Below the pieces are notes generated by a model. It had not been told where the DNA came from. It made no database searches and was given only the letters and a program-made list of their open reading frames with translations. From Alphaproteobacteria bacterium LSUCC0396 (GTDB lineage Bacteria > Pseudomonadota > Alphaproteobacteria > Puniceispirillales > Puniceispirillaceae), in contig CP166131.1 of NCBI GenBank assembly GCA_041228345.1, forward strand, positions 682,001 through 746,000: 64,000 nucleotides of DNA, in the 5' to 3' direction. The position numbers were made by a program, and so were the translations under genes. Numbering within the stretch: the first letter of the stretch is position 1; every line of letters starts with the position of its first letter. This document shows, piece after piece, positions 17,605 to 26,949 of the stretch.

Positions 17605-19674
17605 TCAGCCCTCTATTTTCGTGAAATCAGCCACGGATAGCATCTTCTCACGGATCATTGCCAACAATCCAAGCCTGTTTAGCCGGATCGCCGGATCATC
17701 ATCATTCACAACAATCTTATCAAAAAACACATCAATGGGGGAACGCAACGCACCAAGCGCGGCAAGCTGCGCGTCGATAGTTCCTGTATTCGCCGGCATT
17801 GTCGATAATGGGGCGAAAAGGTCTTTCTCAATCGGGGTAAATAATGCCGGATCACACGCCGCCGCAAAAGACGTTTTAGCCTTTTTCTCTTCGGCAGCAA
17901 GAATACTGCTGACCCGCCGCCAGCCCGCCATTAATCCACTGCCATCCGCTGCCTCAAGAAACCCAGCCAGCGCCAACGCACGGGCCACCATCAGGCAGAC
18001 ATCATCACCATCATCACCGGCCAGCGCCGCCGCCACGACATCATGCCGCATATTCTGATCGCGAAGATAGCCGCGAAGCCGGTCACGAATAAACGGTAAC
18101 AGATCAGCATCAACCGCAGCAAAACCATATCCCTTGGCAGCCTCATCAAGGATCTTGCCAAGCGGAATGGTTAACTTTGCATCAACAATAATACGAATAA
18201 CGCCCAAGGCCGCACGGCGCAGTGCAAACGGGTCTTTCGATCCGGTTGGCTTGGCTCCAATGCCAAAAAACCCGACAAGCGTATCAATTTTATCCGCAAG
18301 CGCAACCACCATAGCCTCAGGCGTTGGGGGCAGATCATCGGCTGGCCCTTGCGGCCGGTAATGCGCGGTAATGGCGGCACAGACGGCCGTATCCTCGCCG
18401 CCTGCGGCCGCATAATACCCACCCATGATACCTTGTAACTCGGGAAATTCACCAACCATGCCGGTGACCAGATCAGCTTTGGCAAGCCGGGCAGCCCGCA
18501 CCGATGCCGCAATATCAATTGCCGGCATATGCTGTCCAATCGCGCTAGCCAAACCCTCCATACGGTTTGCTTTATCAAGGATTGAGCCAAGCCCTTCATA
18601 GAAGGTGACCTCGCCAAGCGATGGCAAATAGCTATCGAGCGGTCGGGTCTGATCCTGTTGCCAGAAGAATTCGGCATCGGCAAGGCGTGCCCGCAGCACG
18701 CGCTGATTACCTGCGACGATTACCTGATCACGTGCAGCCTCAGCAAGCCGGTTTGACAGCAGGATGAAATAGGGCGAGAACGCCCCCTTGGCATCACTAA
18801 GGGTAATGTATTTCTGATGCGTGGCGATGGTGGCTTGCAACAATTCTGGCGGCAACAGCATGAAGCGATCTTCGATCTTGCCCAGCAATGGTGTCGGCCA
18901 TTCGACCAAACCGGAGATATCGTCTAGATAACTGCCAAGTTGCGCCTCATTGACGTGACAGGAATATGTTCCTGCCAGTTCCTTGGCCCCCTCAATGATC
19001 GCGGCGTGCCGTTCGTCTTGATCCAGCATCACATAACCGGCGCGTAAGCGGGCCTTCACATCATCAAGGCTGCGGACGCCAATAAGGTCGATATCAGCGG
19101 GCGCCTCAAAATAATGACCACAGCTTGTCGCACCAAATTGGATAGCACTGCCGCCACCAAGATCCAGCGTGCAGCCAAGTGGCTTGCCGTCAAACAAGAC
19201 ATTGATCCGGTGCAACGGCCGTACCCAGCGAAACTTACCCGCGCCCCAGCGCTGGCTCTTTGGCCATGGAAAATGGGTTAAAATGTCGGTTATAACCGGC
19301 GCCAGCAACTGGGCCGTGTTCACGCCAGCTATTTCGCTGCGGGCAAAGAAGAACCTGCCCTTCGGCGTGTCCTCTTCCACCAGTTCATCACGGGTTAGGC
19401 CGGCCGAGCTTAAAAAGCCATTGATTGCCGCCTCTGGTGCATCAACACGCGGGCCACGTTTTTCGACCACCCGGTCAGGCTGCGATGCGGTGATATCTGT
19501 GACATAAGCCAGCAGATGACGCGGCGCACAAAGGCCGGTTGCGGTGCTGTTTTCACCCCAGACGCCAAGCGTTGTTAGCGCCGCCTGAACAAGACGCGCC
19601 AGATCACGACCAGCCGCGGCCTGCATGCGGGCAGGAATTTCTTCCGAAACCAGTTCGATTACCAGATCAGCCAT
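17605..19674 (-). CDS. glyS: Glycyl-tRNA synthetase beta subunit
   Basis: The beta subunit of the bacterial alpha2-beta2 glycyl-tRNA synthetase recognises and binds tRNA-Gly. The 689-residue product starts [18 protein letters not shown], the standard N-terminus. It carries the HD-like region with [14 protein letters not shown] and [16 protein letters not shown] and ends in the anticodon-binding region with [23 protein letters not shown]. The start overlaps the end of glyQ by 8 bp, keeping the two subunits translationally coupled. No frameshift is visible. Confidence 0.97.
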   Translation of the reverse strand: MADLVIELVSEEIPARMQAAAGRDLARLVQAALTTLGVWGENSTATGLCAPRHLLAYVTDITASQPDRVVEKRGPRVDAPEAAINGFLSSAGLTRDELVEEDTPKGRFFFARSEIAGVNTAQLLAPVITDILTHFPWPKSQRWGAGKFRWVRPLHRINVLFDGKPLGCTLDLGGGSAIQFGATSCGHYFEAPADIDLIGVRSLDDVKARLRAGYVMLDQDERHAAIIEGAKELAGTYSCHVNEAQLGSYLDDISGLVEWPTPLLGKIEDRFMLLPPELLQATIATHQKYITLSDAKGAFSPYFILLSNRLAEAARDQVIVAGNQRVLRARLADAEFFWQQDQTRPLDSYLPSLGEVTFYEGLGSILDKANRMEGLASAIGQHMPAIDIAASVRAARLAKADLVTGMVGEFPELQGIMGGYYAAAGGEDTAVCAAITAHYRPQGPADDLPPTPEAMVVALADKIDTLVGFFGIGAKPTGSKDPFALRRAALGVIRIIVDAKLTIPLGKILDEAAKGYGFAAVDADLLPFIRDRLRGYLRDQNMRHDVVAAALAGDDGDDVCLMVARALALAGFLEAADGSGLMAGWRRVSSILAAEEKKAKTSFAAACDPALFTPIEKDLFAPLSTMPANTGTIDAQLAALGALRSPIDVFFDKIVVNDDDPAIRLNRLGLLAMIREKMLSVADFTKIEG

Positions 19675-20581
19675 TCGTCGAACTCTCCGTTAGTCCCATC
19701 CATGCTTCACAGCATCCCTTGGCAAGGCTGCGCACACGCCCGATATAGGCGGCGCGTTCGGTAACCGAAATTACCCCGCGCGCATCCAGCATATTAAACA
19801 GATGGCTAGCTTTCATACATTGATCATAAGCCGGCAACACCAATGGCGTTTCCAGCGCAAGCAGGCGGCCACATTCGGCCTCGGCATCGCGGAAATGGCC
19901 AAGCAGCATATCAGTATCGGCCTGCTCAAAGTTCCAGCCGGAAAATTCAACCTCGGCGCGTTTAAAAATATCGCCATAGGTTTTCCCGCCGTCTTCGGCT
20001 GGCACACCGTCCCAATCAAGGTCATAGACATTTTCCACACCTTGAATATACATCGCCAATCGTTCCAAGCCATAGGTCAGCTCAAGCGGTACCGGATTGC
20101 ATTCAATGCCGCCAACCTGTTGAAAATAGGTGAATTGCGAGATTTCCATCCCATCGCACCAGACCTCCCAGCCAAGCCCCCAAGCGCCAAGCGTCGGCGA
20201 CTCCCAGTCATCCTCGACAAACCGGATATCATGTTTCGCGGGATCAAGCCCAATGGCCTTTAGCGAGTCCAGATACAGGGCCTGCGAGTCTGCGGGCGAC
20301 GGCTTGAAGATCACCTGAAACTGATAAAAATGCTGCATACGGTTCGGATTTTCACCGTAGCGACCATCAGATGGGCGGCGTGATGGCTGCACATAGGCGG
20401 CCCGCCAAATCTCGTCCGGACCCAAGGCGCGCAAGGTCGTTGCCGGGTGAAATGTGCCAGCCCCAACCTCCATATCATAAGGCTGCAGAACAACCGCGCC
20501 CTGCTGCGCCCAATGGCGTTGAAGATTCAAAATAATCGACTGGAAATCAGTTCGAATTTCGTCACTTGGTGATGTTGGCAT
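19667..20581 (-). CDS. glyQ: Glycyl-tRNA synthetase alpha subunit
   Basis: The alpha subunit holds the class II catalytic core that activates glycine. The 304-residue protein contains the class II motifs expected for this family: [56 protein letters not shown] (motif 2) and [34 protein letters not shown] (motif 3). The N-terminal extension before FQSIILNLQ is short, and ATG 20581 gives a normal length. It heads the glyQ-glyS-ppdK operon, with the small zinc-ribbon-like membrane protein gene 75 bp upstream on the same strand. Confidence 0.97.
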   Translation of the reverse strand: MPTSPSDEIRTDFQSIILNLQRHWAQQGAVVLQPYDMEVGAGTFHPATTLRALGPDEIWRAAYVQPSRRPSDGRYGENPNRMQHFYQFQVIFKPSPADSQALYLDSLKAIGLDPAKHDIRFVEDDWESPTLGAWGLGWEVWCDGMEISQFTYFQQVGGIECNPVPLELTYGLERLAMYIQGVENVYDLDWDGVPAEDGGKTYGDIFKRAEVEFSGWNFEQADTDMLLGHFRDAEAECGRLLALETPLVLPAYDQCMKASHLFNMLDARGVISVTERAAYIGRVRSLAKGCCEAWMGLTESSTNG

Positions 20582-20656
20582 CCGTCACGCATCCTATTGC
20601 AAAAGATGCGCCAAAATTAGCCGGAAACCGCACCAAAAGGCAAGCAGTCGCTGCCG

Positions 20657-20899
20657 CTAATAAGGACAGTTTTCCCGATCGCAAGTCTCGCCGCTGACCC
20701 ATGCCCCGCAAACCGTGCATTCCTGCAAATCGACAGATGCGCCATCATTGTTCTGTTTTGCTGATCCGCCCGTATCCTGATTTTTATCTGCCGCCTGATT
20801 GGCGATGTTTTTCTGACGCGCCTCAAAAAAACGAAATACCGTCCAGACCAGCCAGATCGCGGCAAAAAGACCAAGCAGTTTCGGTAGTGAGAGAACCAT
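20657..20899 (-). CDS. Small membrane protein with C-terminal CxxC ribbon (PP0621-like)
   Basis: This is an 80-residue protein of unknown function. Residues about 4-25 form one transmembrane helix (LPKLLGLFAAIWLVWTVFRF). A polar linker follows, and the C-terminus has CTVCGAWVSGETCDRENCPY, four cysteines spaced as a likely metal-binding ribbon. The layout of one helix plus a short Cys ribbon resembles the PP0621-type family. It lies between the S49 peptidase gene and glyQ, all on the minus strand, and may be co-transcribed with either. Confidence 0.7.
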   Translation of the reverse strand: MVLSLPKLLGLFAAIWLVWTVFRFFEARQKNIANQAADKNQDTGGSAKQNNDGASVDLQECTVCGAWVSGETCDRENCPY

Positions 20900-21016
20900 C
20901 GTTCAAAAATCCTTCATCATTGAGATGATTGGTTTCAGCAAAAAAGCACGCAAGAAAAGCGCTGGGCGCCCTCGATCATCGACAGGCCTATAACCCTTGC
21001 ACAAGCCCGCGCATTT

Positions 21017-21853
21017 TTACAGCCCGAAACGCGAAAAATAGGCACGTTCAACCGCCAGACCTGCGGTTTCCTGCACCAGATGACTGCTCATCCCGGGCAA
21101 GCCAAGCGACAGAAAACTGCGCTTTGGCCCGATTTGCATTATCTCAGTATCCTCGCCAAATCGCTGCAACAGGGTTTGCCGACATTCGCCAATCCCATCA
21201 ATCAGCCCAAGATCAAGCGCGCGCTGCCCCGTCCAGAAGGCACCGCTGAAAAGCTCGTCAGCTGCGCCTTTCAGCCGCGAGCCGCGTCTTGTTTCAACAT
21301 GATTGATAAATTGTTGGTGAATATCTGCCTGAAGCGCCTTCAGCCGGCCCACCTCTTCATCACGTTCCGCCTGAAACGGGTCAAGCGTCATTTTGGCCTC
21401 ACCAGCTGTGTAGACGCGCCGGTCAATGCCCAACTTGGCAATCGCCTTATCAAACCCAAAACCAGCCGAGATAACCCCGATCGAGCCAATCACCGACGCA
21501 GGATTGGCAAAAATCTCATCTGCCGATGCTGCCAACCAATAGCCGCCGCTCGCCGCTACATCCTCACAAAAAGCCAGAACTGGCACATCGGCCCGGCTGG
21601 CAAGATCGCGGATACGCTGACCGATCAATGATGATTGCACCGGCGATCCACCCGGCGAATTGATAATGAGTGCAACCGCCTTGGCCCGCTTGACCGAAAA
21701 GGCCTTTTTCAATTGCGGCTCAATCGCTTCAAGCGATAATCCGCGCCGCCCAAGACTGCCTGATTGGGCAATCACACCCGTTAGCCGCACCACCGGCACA
21801 ATCGGCTTGTGGCGGCGCCAGAACATTAATTTGGAGAACAGCCCCATTTTCAC
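21017..21853 (-). CDS. S49 family serine peptidase (SppA/SohB-like)
   Basis: S49 peptidases degrade signal peptides and membrane-protein fragments using a Ser-Lys dyad. The 278-residue protein has VVRLTGVI at the start of the fold, ALIINSPGGSPVQS near residue 65, the nucleophile block AFCEDVAASGGYWLAASADEIFANPASVIGSIGVI around residue 100, and AGEAKMTLDPFQAERDEE around residue 155, whose Lys fits the general base. It is a single-domain short form. The GTG start (GTG-AAA-ATG) was kept because AGGGA lies seven bases upstream. No clear signal peptide precedes the domain, so it may be cytosolic or membrane-associated through its hydrophobic N-terminus. Confidence 0.88.
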   Translation of the reverse strand: MKMGLFSKLMFWRRHKPIVPVVRLTGVIAQSGSLGRRGLSLEAIEPQLKKAFSVKRAKAVALIINSPGGSPVQSSLIGQRIRDLASRADVPVLAFCEDVAASGGYWLAASADEIFANPASVIGSIGVISAGFGFDKAIAKLGIDRRVYTAGEAKMTLDPFQAERDEEVGRLKALQADIHQQFINHVETRRGSRLKGAADELFSGAFWTGQRALDLGLIDGIGECRQTLLQRFGEDTEIMQIGPKRSFLSLGLPGMSSHLVQETAGLAVERAYFSRFGL

Positions 21854-21903
21854 TCAAATTCCCTTTATTGGTTTTAGCCCCAAGATATTTAGACCTGAAA
21901 TAT

Positions 21904-22734
21904 TTAGGCTTTGCGTGCCGGATGCATAATATAAAGGCCATCACCATTCATAATCCGGCTGGCCGCTTCGGTAAAGCTGCCATCATCATTATGCAGCACA
22001 AGGCCGGGTAAAATTGCACCCGGGCCATTAATGCCTTTACGCACCTGAACAATCACCCGCGCTGCCGGCACCATCGGCCGCGGCCATAGTGGAAATTGCA
22101 GCGTTTCAGATGCCCCCGACGCGGCAAACAAATGGATCAATTCAGCCGCCCTGTCGGCGCGGCAGATAAAACTGATCCGGCCGCGTGGTTTGGCCGCCCA
22201 CAGCGCCGCCGTAACCCAGTCACCGAGTTCCAGCCCATCGCCAATATGCGCCAGCGCGCGCCGCTGATCCCGAGGCCTTGTGCCAGCCGCATAATGATAG
22301 GGCGGGTTGCTAACAACATGATCATAGCTGCCAGCAAGAACTGGCGGCATCTTGGCGATATCTTCACATAAGACGCGCAGCCGTGCATCAAAGCCGTTTG
22401 CCGCGACATTGCGTTGGGCTAACGCCGCCATCACCGGATCAATCTCGACCGCGGTAATCTGCACATTATCAAGCCTTTGGGCCAGACACAGGCTGACGCC
22501 ACCAACGCCTGCCCCCATATCCAATATTCGGCCGCGATTTACCCCAACCGCTGCCGCCAGCAAAACCGCATCGCTGCCTACACGAAAGCCGCTTTTGGGC
22601 TGCATCACCGAAACGGTTTTTGCCAGCAGATGGTCGTGCGTTACCGCCAGATTATCCAACAGATCAGCCCTATTATCGCCAGCCTTATCATTGCCAGTTT
22701 TGGCGTCATCATCCGTTGTTAAATCCCGGGTCAT
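21904..22734 (-). CDS. SAM-dependent methyltransferase, TrmN6-like
   Basis: The Rossmann methyltransferase core shows motif I ILDMGAGVGGVSLCLAQR, an acidic motif II end VEIDP, and the N6-adenine/N5-glutamine signature VSNPPYHYA. This fits the TrmN6 group that methylates A37 of tRNA1(Val), and the upstream GFRVGSDAVLLAAAV is the family N-terminal block. The ATG at 22734 is preceded by GGAGGGTGAGGG; an in-frame GTG 24 bp further upstream is less likely. The product is 276 residues. It follows the DUF2007 gene on the same strand, a pairing common in alphaproteobacteria. The exact RNA target is inferred from the family. Confidence 0.85.
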   Translation of the reverse strand: MTRDLTTDDDAKTGNDKAGDNRADLLDNLAVTHDHLLAKTVSVMQPKSGFRVGSDAVLLAAAVGVNRGRILDMGAGVGGVSLCLAQRLDNVQITAVEIDPVMAALAQRNVAANGFDARLRVLCEDIAKMPPVLAGSYDHVVSNPPYHYAAGTRPRDQRRALAHIGDGLELGDWVTAALWAAKPRGRISFICRADRAAELIHLFAASGASETLQFPLWPRPMVPAARVIVQVRKGINGPGAILPGLVLHNDDGSFTEAASRIMNGDGLYIMHPARKA

Positions 22735-22831
22735 ACTGCCCTCACCCTCCAAAACCACTGGCCTTACATTACCGCAACGATCCAGCCATTTGGCGACAAG
22801 TGGTCAGCGGCCAGATTGATGATCTCACCGG

Positions 22832-23047
22832 TTAATCGTCAAAGAACTCGCCCGCATCTTCAAGCAGCGTTTTTGCGGCTAAACGCCGCTCTGCCGGTAC
22901 CATGATTCGGCGCGGAAAGGCACCAATACCGGCCTCAAGCGCCGAAATATTTGCGTCAAACACAACTGCCTCGATACCGGCATCAGCCAGCAACGCCAGC
23001 AAAAATGACAGGCGAACGCCATTTGTCGTGCTAACAAGATGTTCCAT
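22832..23047 (-). CDS. DUF2007 domain protein
   Basis: A 71-residue protein reading MEHLVSTTNGVRLSFLLALLADAGIEAVVFDANISALEAGIGAFPRRIMVPAERRLAAKTLL in pieces. This is the ferredoxin-like DUF2007 fold (putative signal-transducing protein), with the GIEAVVFD and FPRRIMVP blocks. The function is unknown. It precedes the TrmN6-like methyltransferase and is divergent from the polyprenyl synthase gene, an arrangement frequently seen in alphaproteobacteria. Confidence 0.85.
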   Translation of the reverse strand: MEHLVSTTNGVRLSFLLALLADAGIEAVVFDANISALEAGIGAFPRRIMVPAERRLAAKTLLEDAGEFFDD

Positions 23048-23346
23048 ACCGCCCTATCATGCCGCATATTCGCTAAATTACCAAGCACAGGCCTCGTAAA
23101 TTCCCCCGTAATCCAGCTTTTTCCTTGCCCGATTATCGCCCAGCATCGTATTGAGTAACTGGTGTTTTGGTAGGCAAAGACCACGCTGACGCCCCCTTGT
23201 TTGATGTTTGCGCCTTTTATGTTCAATATAAGTCGGCGCTAAATGCTGGGTGTTCGTAATTTTGCTGCTAATCTGTTTCGGCGGACAATACCTATATGCC
23301 TGCTTACATTACAATGATGGCGCGCTGCCACGGATGAGATGAGTTT
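23048..23346. other. Divergent spacer, no gene found
   Basis: This 299-bp spacer must hold the promoters of the DUF2007 gene (minus) and the polyprenyl synthase gene (plus). I see no tRNA, no hairpin with a T-tract and no convincing promoter pair. An open frame crossing it on the minus strand has no ribosome binding site or recognisable protein. Confidence 0.6.
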
Positions 23347-24372
23347 ATGAGTTCGAATTTAGACGTTAAAACCAAGTCTGAGCTGGCGTCACTTGATCCG
23401 TTGGCCGGGCTGCTTGCGGGTGACATGAAGGCGGTCAATGCGATGATCCTCGAGCGGCTTGCCGGTGACGTGCCGCTGATCACTGAATTGGCCGGACATC
23501 TGATTGCGGCTGGCGGTAAACGTATCCGACCGATGATGACCCTCGCCGGGGCGCGCATTGCCGGTGGCACGCCGCACGCAATCGGGCTGGCAACAGCGGT
23601 CGAATTTATCCATTCGGCAACCTTGCTGCATGATGATGTGATTGATCAGTCTCATTTGCGGCGTGGCCGTGACACGGCGAATGCGCTGTGGGGGAATGAG
23701 GCATCGGTTCTGGTTGGGGATTTTCTGTTTGCCCGCGCCTTTGAATTGATGGTCGAGGCAGGTGATATTGCGGTTCTTGGTCAATTGGCGAACGCGTCGG
23801 CGCGGATTACCGAGGGCGAAATCAAACAAATGACCATCGCCGGACAGCCGGACACGGCAAGGGCTGATTACCTCGACGTGGTCACTGGCAAAACTGCCGT
23901 GCTGTTTGCCGCCGCCGCCGCCGCAGGTGCGCGGCTAGCCGGTGCAAACAACAATGATATCACTGTGATGTATGACTATGGAATGCAGCTTGGCCTTGCC
24001 TTTCAGATCATGGATGACGCGATGGATTATGCAGTTTCCAGCAGCACAATGGGCAAAAATGTGGGTGATGATTTCACCGATCAGAAAATCACCCTGCCGG
24101 TGATTCTGGCATGGCAGGATGGCGATGCAAATGATCGCAAATTCTGGCAGCGCACGATGGGTGATGGCGATTTTGCCGATGGTGACCTTGCGATCGCGCA
24201 GGCGATCCTAACGCGCCATGACGCCCTCAACCGGTCAATTACAATTGCTGGTGATTATGCAAATGCCGCCATTGACGCATTATCGCGCCTGTCGTCAACC
24301 AGCGCCGATCAGGCCGAATTAATCAGCGCACTTGCCGCCGCCGCCAGGTTTTCCGCCGCCCGCCAGAATTAG
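23347..24372 (+). CDS. ispB: Polyprenyl diphosphate synthase
   Basis: This trans-prenyltransferase builds the C40-C50 side chain of ubiquinone from FPP and IPP. The 341-residue protein has the first Asp-rich motif in ATLLHDDVIDQSHLRRG (about residue 95), the second in AFQIMDDAMDY (about residue 220), and GGKRIRPMMTL for IPP binding. Small residues before the first motif are consistent with a long-chain product, but the exact length (octa-, nona- or decaprenyl) cannot be read. The COQ9 homologue at 55.6 kb and this gene both point to ubiquinone. The stop codon overlaps the end of a lysozyme-like fragment on the opposite strand. Confidence 0.93.
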   Translation: MSSNLDVKTKSELASLDPLAGLLAGDMKAVNAMILERLAGDVPLITELAGHLIAAGGKRIRPMMTLAGARIAGGTPHAIGLATAVEFIHSATLLHDDVIDQSHLRRGRDTANALWGNEASVLVGDFLFARAFELMVEAGDIAVLGQLANASARITEGEIKQMTIAGQPDTARADYLDVVTGKTAVLFAAAAAAGARLAGANNNDITVMYDYGMQLGLAFQIMDDAMDYAVSSSTMGKNVGDDFTDQKITLPVILAWQDGDANDRKFWQRTMGDGDFADGDLAIAQAILTRHDALNRSITIAGDYANAAIDALSRLSSTSADQAELISALAAAARFSAARQN

Positions 24373-24545
24373 TCGCAATGATTGCCGCGCAAAATTGCAG
24401 CAATTTCAGTGGCACAATGCCGTATCTGACGCGCCCATAGGCTGTTTACCGCCTCATCAGCCGCACCATGCCAATTGCCGCGATTAACCGTCACGCGCAG
24501 TCGCCGAAATCCGGTAAGACGCGGCCTGCCAAGGTTAAACGCCAT
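24369..24545 (-). pseudogene. C-terminal fragment of a phage-type lysozyme (GH24/T4L-like)
   Basis: The minus strand between ispB and the S24 gene is open for 58 codons: MAFNLGRPRLTGFRRL, then NRGNWHGAADEAVNSLWARQ, then ATEIAAILRG. This matches the C-terminal helical half of T4-type lysozymes, in which a FNxG-x-GFxxxR helix is followed by GDW-xx-AA and S-x-WxxQ-xxxRA. The catalytic half (Glu, then TIGxGH) is absent; two TGA codons stand directly upstream and no other minus frame supplies it. It is too short to be active. The fragment is read from motif memory, without a database match. Confidence 0.5.
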
Positions 24546-24601
24546 CGACTGGCGACACGCTCATCACCGGTGCCAGCCCGAACCGGCCTCGCCAATTTGC
24601 G

Positions 24602-25021
24602 GTGCCATTTCTTGACCTGTCGGCCAGTGCTGGCGGCGGTGCAGAAGTTGACATTGCCAGTGAAACAACATCCGATCCGAACAATCAATGGATCTTTCCG
24701 CGTCACTGGCTTGCTAGGCTTGGAGGCAGACAGCCATCAAGTTTGCGGATGATTTCGATAAGTGGTGACTCGATGGTGCCCCTTCTTGAACATGATGACA
24801 CGGTAATGCTTGATTGCAGCCAGACCCGCCCCTCACCGCCGGGCATTTTCATTCTTGATGACGGCGTTGGCCTTGTTGCCAAGCGCCTTGAGATCATCCC
24901 CAACACCAATCCGCAGATGCTTCGCATCGCCTCGCAAAACTCTGCTTATAGCAGCTATCAACGACGGATTGATGAGGTACATATCATCGGGCGTGTGGTA
25001 TGGTTTGCGCGCCGTCTCTAA
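24602..25021 (+). CDS. S24/LexA-like peptidase domain without DNA-binding domain
   Basis: The 139-residue product is the C-terminal half of a phage-type CI/LexA repressor. It starts PFLDLSASAGGGAEV, has the nucleophile block ISGDSMVPLLEHDDTVMLD, and the Lys block DDGVGLVAKRLEI, so both Ser and Lys of the self-cleaving dyad are kept. It ends HIIGRVVWFARRL. Normally about 90 residues of helix-turn-helix precede this, but a stop lies 22 codons upstream in frame and no HTH is found in other frames. The GTG start has no ribosome binding site. It may be a remnant or a stand-alone peptidase-like domain. Confidence 0.65.
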   Translation: MPFLDLSASAGGGAEVDIASETTSDPNNQWIFPRHWLARLGGRQPSSLRMISISGDSMVPLLEHDDTVMLDCSQTRPSPPGIFILDDGVGLVAKRLEIIPNTNPQMLRIASQNSAYSSYQRRIDEVHIIGRVVWFARRL

Positions 25022-25080
25022 TCGGGGGCTCAATTGCGCATTTTTATGCATACTATTTCTAACCAAAGGGCGATCAGCAT

Positions 25081-26487
25081 ATGGCACGCCATACCCACAG
25101 AAAATCTGGCAAAAAACGGTCGATCAAATCCAATCAGATGGCTGGTCGATTGCCGCGAAATGCAGCACCGATTGAGGTGACAATCAGCCATATTGGGGCG
25201 CGCGGCGATGGTATCGGCAAGGCGCTTTACACGCATAATTACAACGCTTTGGAATATGATGTGTTTGTTCCGGCCAGCCTTCCGGGCGAACGGTTACTGG
25301 TACAGCCACTATCCTTGACCGCACAGGGTATCAAGGCGCGCATCATAGAGCTGCAATCCCCGTCGCCACAACGCCATGCACCGCGCTGCAATGCGTTTCC
25401 GGCCTGTGGTGGATGCCGTTTTCAGCATTGGGATGAAGCTGAAATTGGCAGGTGGAAAACCGCACTTGTCGGCAAGTTCCTCGACCGCGCCTACGTCAGT
25501 GCGGGCAGCATCAGACCGTTATATAGCTCGCCAGCAAAAAGCCGTCGCCGTGCCAGCTTTCACCTCAAATGCCTTGCCGATGGGGCGGTTGTGGGGTTTC
25601 GCGAGCATATGGGCCAGCATATTGTCAGCCCCGATCAATGCGCCATTCTGCATCCCAGTCTATTGGAATTGCAATCTGCCCTGCAGAAATTTGCCAGCGC
25701 CCATTTGCCAGCTGGCTTTGCCGCCGATGCGCACGCCAATCTCCTTGATTGCCGCACGGGCAGCACGGATGACAATAATATATGCCTCTATCTTGAGCCA
25801 ATTTCGGGCGCGCAGCCATGGAACCCGGATATGCTTGCCAGCCTCGGCGATTGGGCTGTCACGCTTAATCTGGCGCGTCTGTCGGTGGCCGATCATGGCA
25901 GCCCCATGACGCTATACGCGCCCGAGGTGCCGATGGTTCAATTTGGTGAAACGGCAGTTTCACCGCCGCCTGGCGCCTTTTTGCAGGCAACCCGTGATGG
26001 CGAGGCTGTCTTGCAAAGTGCGATCGCCGAGATTGCTGGCACCTCGCGGCAGATTGTTGATCTGTTCGCCGGATGCGGCACGCTTAGTTTGCCACTTTTA
26101 GGTCAGCTATCACATCTTTTGGCTGTCGAACAATATGACGATGCCCTTGCCGCATTAAAGGCCGGTGTCGATGCAGCCGGTATTGGCGGGCGGGTTAAAA
26201 TTGCCAGCCGCAATCTGTTTGATGCACCATTAATTCCGGATGAATTAAGCGGATTTGATCTGGCGATACTCGATCCACCACGCAGCGGCGCAGCCGCACA
26301 ATGCCAGATGCTGGCACAATCTGATATCCAGACCATCGCAATGGTATCGTGTAATCCGGCAAGTTTTGCGCGTGATGCTGCCATTCTGAACGAAGGCGGG
26401 TTCGAGTTGGACTGGCTTCAGATCATTGATCAATTCCTGTTCAGTAATCATCTCGAGCTTGTCGGCGCCTTCCGCCGTAAACCCTAG
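25081..26487 (+). CDS. 23S rRNA (uracil-5-)-methyltransferase family (RlmD/TrmA type)
   Basis: This family adds a methyl group to C5 of uridine in rRNA or tRNA. The 468-residue protein has a basic N-terminus, a TRAM-like domain (VTISHIGARGDGIG to about residue 100), an iron-sulfur ligand set (CNAFPACGGCRFQHW, preceded by PRC), the SAM-binding block IVDLFAGCGTLSLPLLG, the LAILDPPRSGA motif and the catalytic Cys in MVSCNPASFARD. The cluster cysteines point to the RlmD/RumA group rather than TrmA. Which uridine it modifies is unknown. The ATG at 25081 was chosen for length; a later start at MAGRLPRN would lose only 20 residues. Confidence 0.9.
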   Translation: MARHTHRKSGKKRSIKSNQMAGRLPRNAAPIEVTISHIGARGDGIGKALYTHNYNALEYDVFVPASLPGERLLVQPLSLTAQGIKARIIELQSPSPQRHAPRCNAFPACGGCRFQHWDEAEIGRWKTALVGKFLDRAYVSAGSIRPLYSSPAKSRRRASFHLKCLADGAVVGFREHMGQHIVSPDQCAILHPSLLELQSALQKFASAHLPAGFAADAHANLLDCRTGSTDDNNICLYLEPISGAQPWNPDMLASLGDWAVTLNLARLSVADHGSPMTLYAPEVPMVQFGETAVSPPPGAFLQATRDGEAVLQSAIAEIAGTSRQIVDLFAGCGTLSLPLLGQLSHLLAVEQYDDALAALKAGVDAAGIGGRVKIASRNLFDAPLIPDELSGFDLAILDPPRSGAAAQCQMLAQSDIQTIAMVSCNPASFARDAAILNEGGFELDWLQIIDQFLFSNHLELVGAFRRKP

Positions 26488-26560
26488 CCATGTGCGTGGC
26501 AACCCAAACAGACTGACGGCGACATTGCCAAACACAATATTACCAGCACAGGATAGCCAT

Positions 26561-26803
26561 ATGATGATAAAGCGATCCATGACCATTCACGGCCACCGAA
26601 CAAGTGTGTCTCTTGAGCGCTCGTTCTGGGAGATGCTTGACGAGATGGCGCTGCATCAGGGCCGGTCACTTGCCAGTTTGGTACAAGCGGTTGACCGCAA
26701 ACGCGAAGGCAGCCTGTCCTCTGCACTCCGGCTATATGTTTTGGCCGAATTGAAAAAAGAAACCGCCGCAGATAAGACAGATACAAAGCCGCTGGATCAC
26801 TAA
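26561..26803 (+). CDS. Ribbon-helix-helix domain protein (RHH_4 type)
   Basis: The 80-residue protein matches the small ribbon-helix-helix family: RSMTIHGHRTSVSLERSFWEMLDEMALHQGRSLASLVQAVD, then LSSALRLYVLAEL. The strand (TIHGHRTSVSL) and two helices would dimerise to bind DNA, but no target is known. The start was set at the ATG at 26561, with AGGA upstream; the frame extends further left without family character. It lies 73 bp after the RNA methyltransferase gene on the same strand. Confidence 0.8.
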   Translation: MMIKRSMTIHGHRTSVSLERSFWEMLDEMALHQGRSLASLVQAVDRKREGSLSSALRLYVLAELKKETAADKTDTKPLDH

Positions 26804-26949
26804 CGTTTTTGGGATTATAACGCTGTTTAGACAGGCTCTTTGGCGCGGCATCTCTGGTAAACACCCCATACGGCAAACGCCATCAAGGCAAACGCCAGCA
26901 AGGGACGCCAAAGCACGGCGAGTGTTAAATTTGATAGGAAACCAAGCGC

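Noticed and set aside
22879-23226. 115-codon minus-strand frame across the DUF2007 spacer
   Set aside because: Its second half is the DUF2007 gene in another frame, and the first half shows no family or start signal.
24602-25021. Functional LexA gene
   Set aside because: The HTH domain is missing and the sequence style is phage CI-like, so it should not be named lexA.
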